From NCBI RefSeq assembly GCF_026341275.1, contig NZ_JAIFZO010000002.1:5176118-5240117 (forward strand): DNA of 64,000 nt, in the 5' to 3' direction. This DNA is from Streptomyces ortus. GTDB taxonomy: Bacteria > Actinomycetota > Actinomycetes > Streptomycetales > Streptomycetaceae. The translations under genes were made by a program, and so were the position numbers. The notes beneath the pieces were generated by a model. It saw nothing but the letters and a program-made list of their open reading frames with translations, ran no database searches and was not told where the DNA came from. Below, in pieces: positions 35,550-45,000 of the stretch; within the stretch, counting starts at the first letter, position 1, and every line of letters starts with the position of its first letter.

Positions 35550-37841
35550 TCAGGGTGTGTCGACGGCGGGGACGGGGGCTCCGGGGGCCGCGACCGGGGT
35601 GAGGGCGGCGGCGGGGGTCCGGGAAGCCGCGGACGGTACCGGGCGGCGTTCGGACGGGGGGATCACCGCGGGCAGGCCGGCCGTCTCGCCGAGGACGACC
35701 CGGCGTACGACCCGCTCGGCGGCCCGCCCGTCGTCGTAGGGGCAGAACCGCTCCCGGAAGGCGGCCCGCAGCTGCGCGGAGCGCGAACCGCGCCAGTGGC
35801 CGGTGGCGAAGATGTCGATCAGCTCGTCCTCGGAGCGGGCGATCGCACCCGGCGGGAAGGCCCGCAGGTCGAAGTAGGTCCCGCGGGCGGCCTCGTACGC
35901 CTCGGGGTCGTCCGAGAGGATCACGATCGGCCGGTCGAGGCCCGCGTAGTCGAACATCAGCGACGAGTAGTCCGTGACCAGCGCGTCCGAGGCGAGGCAG
36001 AGCGACTCGACGCTCGGATGGTCGCTCACGTCGATCAGCCGGCCGTCGCTCCGGGCCAGCGGGGCCCCGTACGAGGGGTGCGCGCGGGTCAGCAGGACGA
36101 ACCGCGGGCCGAGCCGGCGCAGCACCCGCTCCAGGTCGAGCGCGGTGCGCTGGGTGCGGCGGTAGTCGCGGTGCGTCGGCGCGTACAGGACGGCGACCGT
36201 GCCCTGCGGGATGCCGAGCGACTCGCGCAGCCGGGCCACCTCCGCCGAAGTGGCCCTCTGGAAGACGTCGTTACGGGGCTGGCCGTACTCCAGCATCGTG
36301 TACGCGGCCGGGAAGACGCGCTCCCAGACGAGCGTGGAGTGGCGGTTGCCGGACAGGCAGTAGTCCCACCGGTCGGCGTCGCGCAGCATCTCGGCGAAGT
36401 CGGTGCCCCGCGCCGCCGCCGGCCGCTCCTGGAGGTCCAGGCCCATGTGCTTGAGCGGCGTGCCGGCCTGTGTCTGGATCAGGATCTGGCCCGACCGCTT
36501 GACCAGCCCGCGGTCGAAACCGGCGTTGCCGACGACGTACTTGGACCGGGCCAGCGCCGTCCAGTACGCGGCGGACCCCGGCGTCAGCCGGCGCGTCCCC
36601 GTCGGGATCGTGTGGTGGAAGCCCGGACCCGCGACCCACGCGGTGCGCATCCCCGGGGCGTGCGTGCGGAACGCGGCCTCCAGCGCCCCCGGATTGCAGC
36701 CGTGGCCGCGCCCGCCCCGGCCCGCGAACACGGCGAGGTCGGCCCGCACGGGCAGCAGGCGCTGGACGCCGTAGTGCAGCCGCAGCGCGGCCGTCCGGAC
36801 CCCGCGGGCCAGCGCCCCGGCGAGCCGCGCGGCACGCCGCTTCAGCCGCGTCGCCGTCCACAGGGCGCGGTAGGTGCGATGGCTGCCGAAGCGCACGAGG
36901 GTGTGCCGCAGCCGGTTGCCGGGCGGGACACCGGCGTCGCGTACGCGATAGCGGGCGTAGTGGGCGCGCGCCTTGCGCAGGAACGCGGCGCGCGAACCCC
37001 GCGGCAGCCGGTCGCGCTTGAGGAACACGGCCGACAGATGGTCGACCATCCGCCGGAACAGGACCGGCCGCCAGCGCGCCAGCTCGGGGTGCGCGTCGAG
37101 GTGGGCGAAGACCCGGTCGTACTGGTCGAAGATGTCGAAGTGCCTGGCGCTCGTCGTGCCGAGGATGTTCCCCTGCCGCCGCTGCCGGTAGTGGACACAG
37201 ACCCGGTCGAGCGTCGCGATGGTCTGGGCGGCCATCAGGACCGGGTACGTCCAGGGCGTGTCCTCGTAGTAGCCGGGCGGGAACGCGAACTGCTCCCGCT
37301 CGACGAACTCCCGGCGGTACGCCTTGTTCCACACGACCATGAGGACGTCCAGCAGCCCCGGCCGGTCGTCGAGGGAGAACGGCGCCGGGCCCTCCTCGTG
37401 GAGCTGCCCCGCCCGTACGTTGCGGACCGTCTCGCCCGACCAGAAGGTGCGCGCGTAGTCGTAGACCAGGACGTCCGGATCGCCGGTCTCCTTGATGCGG
37501 TCGGCGATGTCCCGCAGCGCGTGCGGGGTGAGGGTGTCGTCGCCGTCCAGGAAGATCAGATAGTCGCCGGTCGCGGCCCGCATCCCCGCGTTGCGGGCCC
37601 GGCCGAGGCCCACGTTCTCCTTGAGGTGGACCGCCCTCACCCGCGCGTCACGGGCCGCGAACTCGTCCGCGATCGCCCCGCAGGCATCCGGTGAACAGTC
37701 GTCGACAGCGATCAACTCCAGGTCGCTGAACGACTGTTCCAGGACCGATGCCATGCACTCGTGCAGATACGCCTGGACCTGGTACGCGGGGACGATGACA
37801 CTGAACCGGGGCAAGGGACATCCATGGGTCGGCGCGGCCAT
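35550..37841 (-). CDS. GT2 / TagF-like paralogue (TagF histidine replaced by Ala)
   Basis: 763 residues, the first gene of the four-gene minus-strand operon. GT2 half: PRFSVIVPAYQVQAYL, AVDDCSPDACG, FLDGDDTLTP (D99-G-D-D102), VVWNKAYRREFV; this site looks functional. TagF-like half: QTQAGTPLKHMGLD with A459 where TagF has its catalytic His, DADRWDYCLSGN, TRAHPSYG, SDALVTDYSSLMFDYAGLDRP. The C-terminus is Pro/Ala-rich. The start is ATG 37841 (MAAPTHGCPLPRF). Compared with the next paralogue one base is missing just after the ancestral ATG, so the old start is out of frame (see findings). Confidence 0.85.
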   Translation of the reverse strand: MAAPTHGCPLPRFSVIVPAYQVQAYLHECMASVLEQSFSDLELIAVDDCSPDACGAIADEFAARDARVRAVHLKENVGLGRARNAGMRAATGDYLIFLDGDDTLTPHALRDIADRIKETGDPDVLVYDYARTFWSGETVRNVRAGQLHEEGPAPFSLDDRPGLLDVLMVVWNKAYRREFVEREQFAFPPGYYEDTPWTYPVLMAAQTIATLDRVCVHYRQRRQGNILGTTSARHFDIFDQYDRVFAHLDAHPELARWRPVLFRRMVDHLSAVFLKRDRLPRGSRAAFLRKARAHYARYRVRDAGVPPGNRLRHTLVRFGSHRTYRALWTATRLKRRAARLAGALARGVRTAALRLHYGVQRLLPVRADLAVFAGRGGRGHGCNPGALEAAFRTHAPGMRTAWVAGPGFHHTIPTGTRRLTPGSAAYWTALARSKYVVGNAGFDRGLVKRSGQILIQTQAGTPLKHMGLDLQERPAAARGTDFAEMLRDADRWDYCLSGNRHSTLVWERVFPAAYTMLEYGQPRNDVFQRATSAEVARLRESLGIPQGTVAVLYAPTHRDYRRTQRTALDLERVLRRLGPRFVLLTRAHPSYGAPLARSDGRLIDVSDHPSVESLCLASDALVTDYSSLMFDYAGLDRPIVILSDDPEAYEAARGTYFDLRAFPPGAIARSEDELIDIFATGHWRGSRSAQLRAAFRERFCPYDDGRAAERVVRRVVLGETAGLPAVIPPSERRPVPSAASRTPAAALTPVAAPGAPVPAVDTP

Positions 37842-37917
37842 ATTGCCCGGCAACGGCCGAAGGGGTTACGGGGTTACGCCGAATGCGGCATGTGGGGGAC
37901 CCCCCGGGCGACGCGAA

Positions 37918-37943
37918 GGGGCGGACCGTCACCGGCCCGCCCC
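37918..37943 (-). terminator. Terminator of the sugar ABC operon
   Basis: An 11-bp stem GGGGCGGACCG (37918-37928)/CGGCCCGCCCC (37933-37943) has one mismatch that becomes a G-U wobble in the minus-strand transcript. It begins 22 nt past the permease stop. Confidence 0.6.
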
Positions 37944-37964
37944 TCAACTCGCTTGCTGCGACGC

Positions 37965-38924
37965 CTACTTCACGGCGCCCGCCATGACGCCCGACACGAA
38001 CTGCCGCTGGAACGCGAAGAACACGGCCAGCGGGATCACCATCGAGATGAACGCGCCCGGTGCGAGCGTCTCGATGTTGCCGGAGAACTGCCGGGTCTGC
38101 TCGGTCAGCGCCACCGTCAGCGGCCGGGAACCGGAGTCCGAGAAGATCAGCGCCACCAGCATGTCGTTCCACACCCACAGGAACTGGAAGATGCCCAGCG
38201 AGGCGATCGCGGGAGCGCCGAGCGGCATGATCACCGTCGCGAACAGCCGGGCCTCGCCCGCCCCGTCGAGCCGTGCCGCCTCCAGGAGTTCCCGGGGGAT
38301 CTCCGCGAAGAAGTTGCGCAGCAGGAAGATCGCGAACGGCAGGCCGAAGCCCACGTGGAAGAGGACCACGCCGATGACGCTGCCGAAGATCCCCAGGTCG
38401 CCGAAGAGGTCGGCCAGCGGGATCAGGGCGATCTGGATGGGCACCACCAGCAGCGCCACCACGGCCACGAACCACCAGTCGCGGCCCTTGAAGTCCATCC
38501 AGGCGAAGGCGTACCCGGCCATCGCGCCGATCACGACGACCAGGACGGTGGCCGGCACCGTGATGTACACCGTGTTCAGCAGGGAGTCGGTGATCTCCTC
38601 CTTGCCGAGCAGCGTCGAGTAGCTCTCGGTGGTGAGCTGGGACGGCTTGCTGAAGACCTCCCACCAGCCGGAGGCGGCGATGTCGGTCGGGTCCCGGAAC
38701 GACGACGCGAGCAGCCCCACCGTCGGTGTCACCCACAGCAGCGCGACCAGGATCAGGAAGACCCGCATCGCACCGCCGCCCGCGGTGCTCGCGAGCCGGG
38801 AGGCCACCGAACGCCTCGGCGGACCGGAGGCGTCCAGGGCCACGGACGGGTCCCCGGAGCTCCCGGGGCCCCCGGCGTCCCCGGAATCCCCGGGTCCCTT
38901 CAGAGGTACGGAGGATGTGGTCAC
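37965..38924 (-). CDS. Carbohydrate ABC transporter permease, MalG type
   Basis: 319 residues. After a ~50-residue Gly/Ser/Pro-rich N-terminus there are six membrane helices (VFLILVALLWVTPTVGLLASSF, VLVVVIGAMAGYAFAW, and so on). The EAA loop ELLEAARLDGAGEARLFATVIMPLG contacts the ATPase. The C-terminal FVSGVMAGAVK is the usual MalG ending. It forms half of the channel for an extracellular sugar, with the upstream permease. The GTG at 38924 has a GGAAGGAGC site and overlaps the upstream stop (GTGA). No ATPase gene is present; in Streptomyces a shared ATPase (MsiK) normally serves such systems. Confidence 0.94.
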   Translation of the reverse strand: MTTSSVPLKGPGDSGDAGGPGSSGDPSVALDASGPPRRSVASRLASTAGGGAMRVFLILVALLWVTPTVGLLASSFRDPTDIAASGWWEVFSKPSQLTTESYSTLLGKEEITDSLLNTVYITVPATVLVVVIGAMAGYAFAWMDFKGRDWWFVAVVALLVVPIQIALIPLADLFGDLGIFGSVIGVVLFHVGFGLPFAIFLLRNFFAEIPRELLEAARLDGAGEARLFATVIMPLGAPAIASLGIFQFLWVWNDMLVALIFSDSGSRPLTVALTEQTRQFSGNIETLAPGAFISMVIPLAVFFAFQRQFVSGVMAGAVK

Positions 38925-40273
38925 CGTCGACGCTCCTTCCGCAGCCGGCGGATATTGACGATCATCACCGGCATCACGAGCAGCAGCAGGACGATGCCGA
39001 TCGCACTGCCGAGCCCCTGGTTGTTGCCGCCGCCGAAGGACGCGTTGACCAGTTGCAGGGCCAGCACGTTGGCCTCGTCCTTGCTGGGCTGCGGGGCGAT
39101 GATGAAGACCAGGTCGAAGATCTTCATCACGTTGATCATCAGGGTGATCAGGACGACGACGAGGACCGGCGCGAGCAGCGGGACCGTGACCCGGCGGAAC
39201 ACCTGCCACTCGTTGGCCCCGTCGACCCGGGCCGCCTCCAGCAGATTGCGGTCCACCCCGGCCAGCCCCGCCGCGATGAGCACCATCGCGAAACCCGCCC
39301 ACATCCAGGCGTACGAACCGATGATGGCCGGCGTGACCAGGCTCGGGCCCAGCCAGTCGACGCCGTTGTAGGGCTCGGCGAAGTTCGAGGACGGCAGCCG
39401 CAGTTGCGCGCCCGCGGCGGACGCCGGCAGCGTGAACGTACCGTCGTCGCCGGCCTTCGCCGAGGCCACCACCTTGCCGTCCTTGACCGCCTCGACCTTG
39501 ATGCCCGGCAGCGCCTTCTCGCCCGGATCGACGGCGCCCTTCGTACCGCCGCCGCCCAGCTTGAAGTCCAGCCAGACCGTGCCGGACACCCCGTCGCCCG
39601 AGGTCTTCGCGGCCTTGGCGTCCCCGGGACCGCCCGGCACCTTGTCGGGCGCGATACCCACCAGCGGCACCAGGACCGGCGACCCCGCGGCCACCGTGCC
39701 CGTCGAGGTGAACCCACCCCCGCCGGACGCCTTGAGGTCGCTCTCGGTGGACGGGCGCGCCTTCGGATAGACCGACGACTCGGCGAACGTGTCGTGCACG
39801 CCCACCAGCACGGCGTTCGCCACGCCCTGGTTGGGGTCCGCCTCGTACACGAGCCGGAAGATGATGCCCGCGGCGAGCATGGAGATCGCCATCGGCATGA
39901 AGATGACGAGCTTGAACGCCGTCGACCAGCGCACCCGCTCGGTCAGCACGGCGAAGATCAGACCGAGCCCGGTCACCAGCGCCGGGGCGACCGCGACCCA
40001 GATCGCGGTGTTCTTGACCGCCGTGAACGTGGCGTCGTCACGGAACAGGTCCCCGTAGTTGCCGAGACCCACGAAGCCCGAACCGTCGGCGTCGTACAGA
40101 CTGCGCCAGACCGAGTACCCGATCGGGTAGACCACGAGCGCGCCGAGCAGCACGACCGCCGGCAGCAGGAACAGCCCCGCCACCCACCACCGCGTACCGA
40201 GCACACTCTTGCGTTTGCCGACGGGGGGCACCGGGTTCGCCGGGCCCCCCGCCGTCGCGAGTTGCGACGACAT
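38921..40273 (-). CDS. Carbohydrate ABC transporter permease, MalF type, with large extracytoplasmic insert
   Basis: 450 residues, about 150 longer than the usual 290-310 of the family. Helices at about 31-52, 90-110 and 122-143 are followed by an inserted outer segment (about 145-310), then TM4 (YAWMWAGFAMVLIAAGLAGV) and the EAA loop LLEAARVDGANEWQVFRRVTVPLL. The insert contains a Gly-rich stretch and VSGTVWLDFKLGGGG ... LPGIKVEAVKDGKVVAS ... DDGTFTLP, the pattern of a carboxypeptidase-regulatory/SdrD B-like Ig fold. It occupies the same place as the P2 loop of E. coli MalF, which touches the binding protein. Its stop overlaps the MalG-type start. Confidence 0.9.
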   Translation of the reverse strand: MSSQLATAGGPANPVPPVGKRKSVLGTRWWVAGLFLLPAVVLLGALVVYPIGYSVWRSLYDADGSGFVGLGNYGDLFRDDATFTAVKNTAIWVAVAPALVTGLGLIFAVLTERVRWSTAFKLVIFMPMAISMLAAGIIFRLVYEADPNQGVANAVLVGVHDTFAESSVYPKARPSTESDLKASGGGGFTSTGTVAAGSPVLVPLVGIAPDKVPGGPGDAKAAKTSGDGVSGTVWLDFKLGGGGTKGAVDPGEKALPGIKVEAVKDGKVVASAKAGDDGTFTLPASAAGAQLRLPSSNFAEPYNGVDWLGPSLVTPAIIGSYAWMWAGFAMVLIAAGLAGVDRNLLEAARVDGANEWQVFRRVTVPLLAPVLVVVLITLMINVMKIFDLVFIIAPQPSKDEANVLALQLVNASFGGGNNQGLGSAIGIVLLLLVMPVMIVNIRRLRKERRR

Positions 40274-40282
40274 CGGCGGCCG

Positions 40283-41671
40283 TCAGCCCTTGTAGGCCTT
40301 GGCGGCGGCCGTCTCCAGCTGTTTCTGCGCACCCGCGACGTCCGAAGGCGTCTTCAGGAAGTCCTGCAGCGCCTTCCACTCGCCCGTGCCCTCGGTACCG
40401 CCGAAGGCGGCCGGCGCCTGGTCGGACATGTCGAAGCGGAAGGAGTCGCCCGCCTTCAGCAGGGCCTTGCCGATGTCCCGCGCCACGTCGTCCTTGTACT
40501 TGTCCGCGTTCATCTCCCGGTTGGGGGAGATGAAGCCGCCCTGCGCCGCCCAGATCTCGGCCGCGTCGGTGGAGGCCAGGAAGGTCAGCAGGGCCTGCGA
40601 GCCCTTGTCGTCCTTCAGCGCGACCGCCACGTCACCGCCGCTGACCACCGGCGACGCGTCGCCGACCGCCGGGAACGGGAACACCTTGGCGTCCGTGCCG
40701 ATCTCGGCCTTCGTGTCGGCGTTGATGTTCGCCGCGACGAAGTCGCCCTCGAAGACCATCCCCGCCGGGGTGTCACCGGAGAAGGTGTTCGTCACCGACT
40801 TCGGGAACTCGGTGCGCAGCGCGCCCGCGTTACCGCCCGCGATCAGGTCGTTCTTGCCCCACAGCTGGGCCAGCGTGGTCAGAGCCTCCTTGACCGACGG
40901 ATCCGTCCACTTGATCTCGTGCTTGGCCAGCTGGTCGTACTTCTCCGGGCCCGCCTGCGAGAGGTAGACGTTCTCGAACCAGTCGGTGAGGGTCCAGCCG
41001 TCCTGTCCGCTGATGGACACCGCGGGCGAACCCGCGTCCGACAGGGTCTGCGCGGTCTGCAGGAACTCGTCCCAGCTCTTGGGCTCCTCGGAGATGCCCG
41101 CCGCCTCGAATGCCGCCGTGTTGTACCAGACCAGCGACTTGTTGGCGGCCTTCGCGTAGACGCCGTACTGCTTGCCCTCGTACGCGCCGAGGTCCTGCCA
41201 GCCCTTGGAGAAGTTCTTGTCGAGCTGCGCCTTCGCCTCGGCGCCCATCGGCTTGACCCAGCCCTTCTGGGCGAACTGGTGGAGCACACCGACCTGCGGG
41301 AGGAACGCCACGTTCGGCGGCTTGCCACCCTCGATCTTCGTGCCGAGGAACGTGGAGGTGTTGTTGCCGGTCGGTACGTAACTGACCTCGGCGCCCGTCC
41401 GCTTCTCGAACTCGTCCAGGACCGCGGTGAAGTTGTCCTGCTCGGGCCCGGTCCACACGGCCGCGACCTCAAGCTTCTGGCCGTCGAGCTTGGGGAGTTG
41501 AACGCTGGAAGCGGCGCTGCTGCCGTTGTCGCCGCCGTCGTCCTTCTTGTCGTCGTCACCGCCGCATGCCGTGAGCGTGAGTGCCATCGCCCCCGCGACG
41601 ACGGCCGCCGCGGCCTTCGCGGCTCCGCTCCTCCTGTGCGACCTGCTGATCCGAAGAGTGCTGCTGCGCAT
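40283..41671 (-). CDS. Extracellular sugar-binding lipoprotein of an ABC importer
   Basis: A 462-residue family 1 solute-binding protein. The signal peptide ends in a lipobox, MALTLTACGGDDDKKDDGG, so the mature protein starts at the lipid-modified Cys and is tethered outside the membrane. Typical fold markers are VWTGPEQDNFTAVLDEFEKRTGAEVSYVPTGN, LVWYNTAAFEAAGI and PKSWDEFLQTAQTL. It hands an oligosaccharide to the two permeases downstream (gap 9 nt). The specific sugar cannot be told from sequence alone. There is no regulator or glycosidase beside it. Confidence 0.94.
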   Translation of the reverse strand: MRSSTLRISRSHRRSGAAKAAAAVVAGAMALTLTACGGDDDKKDDGGDNGSSAASSVQLPKLDGQKLEVAAVWTGPEQDNFTAVLDEFEKRTGAEVSYVPTGNNTSTFLGTKIEGGKPPNVAFLPQVGVLHQFAQKGWVKPMGAEAKAQLDKNFSKGWQDLGAYEGKQYGVYAKAANKSLVWYNTAAFEAAGISEEPKSWDEFLQTAQTLSDAGSPAVSISGQDGWTLTDWFENVYLSQAGPEKYDQLAKHEIKWTDPSVKEALTTLAQLWGKNDLIAGGNAGALRTEFPKSVTNTFSGDTPAGMVFEGDFVAANINADTKAEIGTDAKVFPFPAVGDASPVVSGGDVAVALKDDKGSQALLTFLASTDAAEIWAAQGGFISPNREMNADKYKDDVARDIGKALLKAGDSFRFDMSDQAPAAFGGTEGTGEWKALQDFLKTPSDVAGAQKQLETAAAKAYKG

Positions 41672-41865
41672 GGTGTGCCCCGTTCTCCGTCGAACGTCCG
41701 AGGTCCTGCCCGTGCGCTCTTGGTCTACGCCCGTCCGCTCGGCGTCGGCAAGGGCGCCTGCGCTGTCAAGGGGGTGATCGTGACCGCGTCGTGACGGTGT
41801 GGGCGGTTCCCACCACGGGGCTCCGCCCCGGACCCCCGGCCGCGTCGCCGGGTGCGGCCGGGCGG

Positions 41866-41970
41866 AGCCCGGGTGCGCAGTTCCCCGCGCCCCTGGGCCC
41901 CTCGGGGTGGGCGTGAGTTGCGAGTGCGGCCCGGGCAGGGCTGGAGTGCGCGGTTCCTCGCGCCCCTGGG
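41866..41970. repeat. Two copies of the GTTCCCCGCGCCCC repeat family
   Basis: GGTGCGCAGTTCCCCGCGCCC lies near 41872-41893 and a diverged copy (GTGCGCGGTTCCTCGCGCCCC) near 41946-41966. They lie in the 383-nt gap between the binding-protein gene start and the FHA gene end. The promoter of the ABC operon should be within 41672-41860; no further gene is seen. Confidence 0.75.
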
Positions 41971-42023
41971 GGGTCAGCCCGTCCGGCGTTTGAGGACGAG
42001 CGCGTTCAGCGCGATGAGGGGGG

Positions 42024-42042
42024 CTGGGGGCGCAGCCCCCAG
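42024..42042 (-). terminator. Terminator hairpin of the FHA/FtsK-like gene
   Basis: CTGGGGGC/GCCCCCAG 8-bp stem with GCA loop, 13 nt past the stop on the minus strand. It is part of a GGGGGCTGGGGGCGCAGCCCCCA element common at Streptomyces gene ends. Confidence 0.6.
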
Positions 42043-42054
42043 GGAAAGGGGTGG

Positions 42055-45000
42055 CTACAGAAGCGAGGGGACCTCTGCCGCCGAGACCGAGCGCGACGCC
42101 CGGTCCAGCGCGCTGGCCAGGAGCGCCAGGTCCGTCGGCCCGTTGCCCAGTTCACGCACGGGCCGCCGCGCGGGCGGATCCCCCATCCGCGCCCACTCGA
42201 GCGGCACGACCGTCGGCCGCAGCGTCGCCGTACGGGGAATGCGCCCCGTGACCCGCCCGCCCTGGAACGGCACGGACCGCCCGCCCGGCCCCGCCGCCCG
42301 GAGCCTGCCCCGCCCCGGAGACGGCTCCTCCGCCCCCACCCCCGGCGCTTCGAGCACCACCCGCAGTCCGGCCCGCCGCGCCAGCTCCGTCTCGTCCGTA
42401 CGGACCCCGCCCCCGGTGGCCGCCACCAGGTGCACCCCGAGCCGCTCACCGTCGCGGGCCACCCCTTCCAGGGCCCGTACGACGGACCCGGCCGCCGGGC
42501 GCCCGGGGGACCCCAGCGCGGGGGACAGCAGTGCGTCCAGGTCGTCGACGACCACGACGAGCCGCGGCAGCGGGGGCCCCGCGTCCGGCCGGGGCCGAGC
42601 CGCGGCGGGCCGCAGCCGCAGCGTCGAACCGGACATCGTGTCGATGTCCCCGGCACCGGCTGCGCCGGCTCCACCGGATGAACCGGACGGCCCGGCCGCC
42701 CCGGACGCGGAACCCGCAGACCGCTGCGCCACGACCCGCCCCGGCCCCTCCCGCCCGGCGTGCCACTCCGTGAAGTCGAGGCGCCCGAGCAACTCGGCCC
42801 GCCGCTTCAGCTCGGCGGACAGGGACTGCGCGAACTCCCGCATACGTACGGGATCGTGGGCGCCCAGATGCGTCGTGACATGAGGCAGATCCGTACACAC
42901 CTGCAGCCCGTCCCCGCGCCCCGCCGAACCACCGGAACCCGTGCCGTCCCGCCCGTCGACCAGCACGATCCCCAGCCGGTCGGGCCGCTCCGCGGCGGCG
43001 AGCGACGCGGCGAGCGAACGCAGCAGCTCCGTACGCCCGCTGCCCGAGGGCCCCTCGATCAGCAGATGCGGGCCCTCGCCCACGAGATCCACGCAGACGG
43101 GGCCGCGCGGCCCGGCGCCGAGCACGGCCGTGGCCCGGCCCCCGACCGCCTCCGGGTCGTCGGCCGCGTCCGCCCAACGCGCCATCAGGGACGCCGGGGT
43201 CGCCCGCGCCAGCCCCAACTCGTCCAGCAGCCGTGCCGCCTGCGGCAGCGGCGCGGACACGCGGGTGTGCCGCTCACCGGCCCCGCCCTCCGCGCGCAAC
43301 GGCGCAAGTGCCCGGGCGAAGCGCTCGGCCCACGCCATGGAGACGGCGTCCACCGCGGCGACCGTGCCATGTCCGACCGGCCCGCCGGAGGAAGCCGGAG
43401 AGCCCGACGAGCCGTGGGTCTGGGTCGCGGGCGCCACGCGCAGCAGCCGCAGGGCCGTCGCCACGTCACCGCTGAGCAGCGCGACAGCCCCGCACTCGCG
43501 GAACGCGGGCGACACCGCGCAGGCCTCCTCGTACGTGTCGATCACGGGCGAGGAGGGTGACGCGGCCGGTGTCTCGGCGAGGCAGATGACATGGATGCCC
43601 ACCTGGGGCCCCTCGGCCGCGAGCCGTGACACCGCTTCCCGCACACCGGCCGACCCGGGGTCTCCGTCCACCACGACGACGGTGCGGGGACCGGACCACC
43701 CGGCCTGGGACGGGTCGTCCGGCCGCGCCCAGGAAGGCCGTCCGGACCTTCCCCGCGGCTCGCCGCCCTGGGTGCCGCTGCGGGGGAGTCCGAGGTGGGT
43801 GGCGTGGGCGTCGCGGGCGAGGGGACGGCTTCCGGGGGCGGGCGCGCCGGACGCGTCCTGGCCGGGTGCCGCCCCGGCGTCCGCCGGGTTCCTCGGGCGC
43901 GGCGCGAAGGCCCCGCTGTCGTCCGGCGAGCCCGCGCCGGAGCGGGATCCGTGACCCCGCTCGGCGGCCCGCCCGGTCTCGGTCAGGTGGTCCTCCAGGC
44001 GCCGGACCAGTTCCTCCGTGCGGGCCGTCGCCTGTTCGCGGTCGTAGGCGAGCAGCAGGCGGCAGTCCTGGCCGTGGGTGGGGCGCAGATGGGGCAGCCA
44101 GCCGAGCCACGACCACTCGGCGACGCGCTCCTCCAGGGAACGCGCGCGATCCGTGCTGAGGAGGGTGATCTCCAGGGAGTCGGGGGAGTGCAGCGCGGCG
44201 AGCTGGGCCACCACCGCGCGCGCGAGTCCCGACAGGCGCTCGCGCGGTCCGGCCAGGCCCAGCGCCCCGACCTCGCGCAGCCCGGCGGTCACCGGGACCG
44301 CGGACAGCAGTCCGGAGCCGTCGGGGGTGCTCCGGTCCGCCGTGCCCAGCCGGACCGTGAGGGTCTCCTGATGGCCCGGTCCGCGCTCCCACAGCCGGGG
44401 TCCCGGTCCGAGCGCCGCCAGCAGCAGCGCGGCCGGATCGGGCCACCGCTCGGGCGAGGGCACGCCCAGGGCGACGGGCTCGGCGAAGGGCGCCTCGTAC
44501 GAGTCGTACGGGTCGTATCCGGCCGCGTCGCCGTCCTGGTCCTCGCTCCGCGACCCCGCCAGCCGGCGGGCCCACGCGGAGAGGCCGCGCTTGCGCGCGG
44601 TGCGCGGCACGGACGTCCCCCGGAGGGGAGTGCCCTTCCGCTTGCCCTCACCCGGTCCCTGGACATCGGCGCCGGGGTCGTCCTCGTACGGCTCCCCGGA
44701 GTCCCCGTACCCGACCCCGTACCCGACCCCGCCCCCGTACTCGCCCCCGTACCCGGCTCCGTCCCCCGGTTCTCCGTACTCGGCGCGGTCCCCGGCGTCC
44801 CTGCGCTCGGATCCGGGTGCCGTGCCCTGGCCCGGCACCACGTGCGGGCCCGTCGGCAGGTGCCCCTGGGAGCCCGGGGCGCCACCGCCGGAGGCGCCCC
44901 ACCCGGCCGTGCCGTAACCGTGATGGGTCTCGGAGGCCGGCGGTACGACGCCCGAGCGGGAAGCGCCGGTGCCCCGGGCGTCTCCCGAGCTTCCGGAGCC

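Noticed and set aside
33309..37694. 1461-codon plus-strand frame across the synthase operon
   Set aside because: It is antisense to three well-conserved GT2-TagF genes and has no recognisable domain.
38726..41794. 1022-codon plus-strand frame opposite the sugar ABC genes
   Set aside because: Antisense to three clear transporter genes; no domain.
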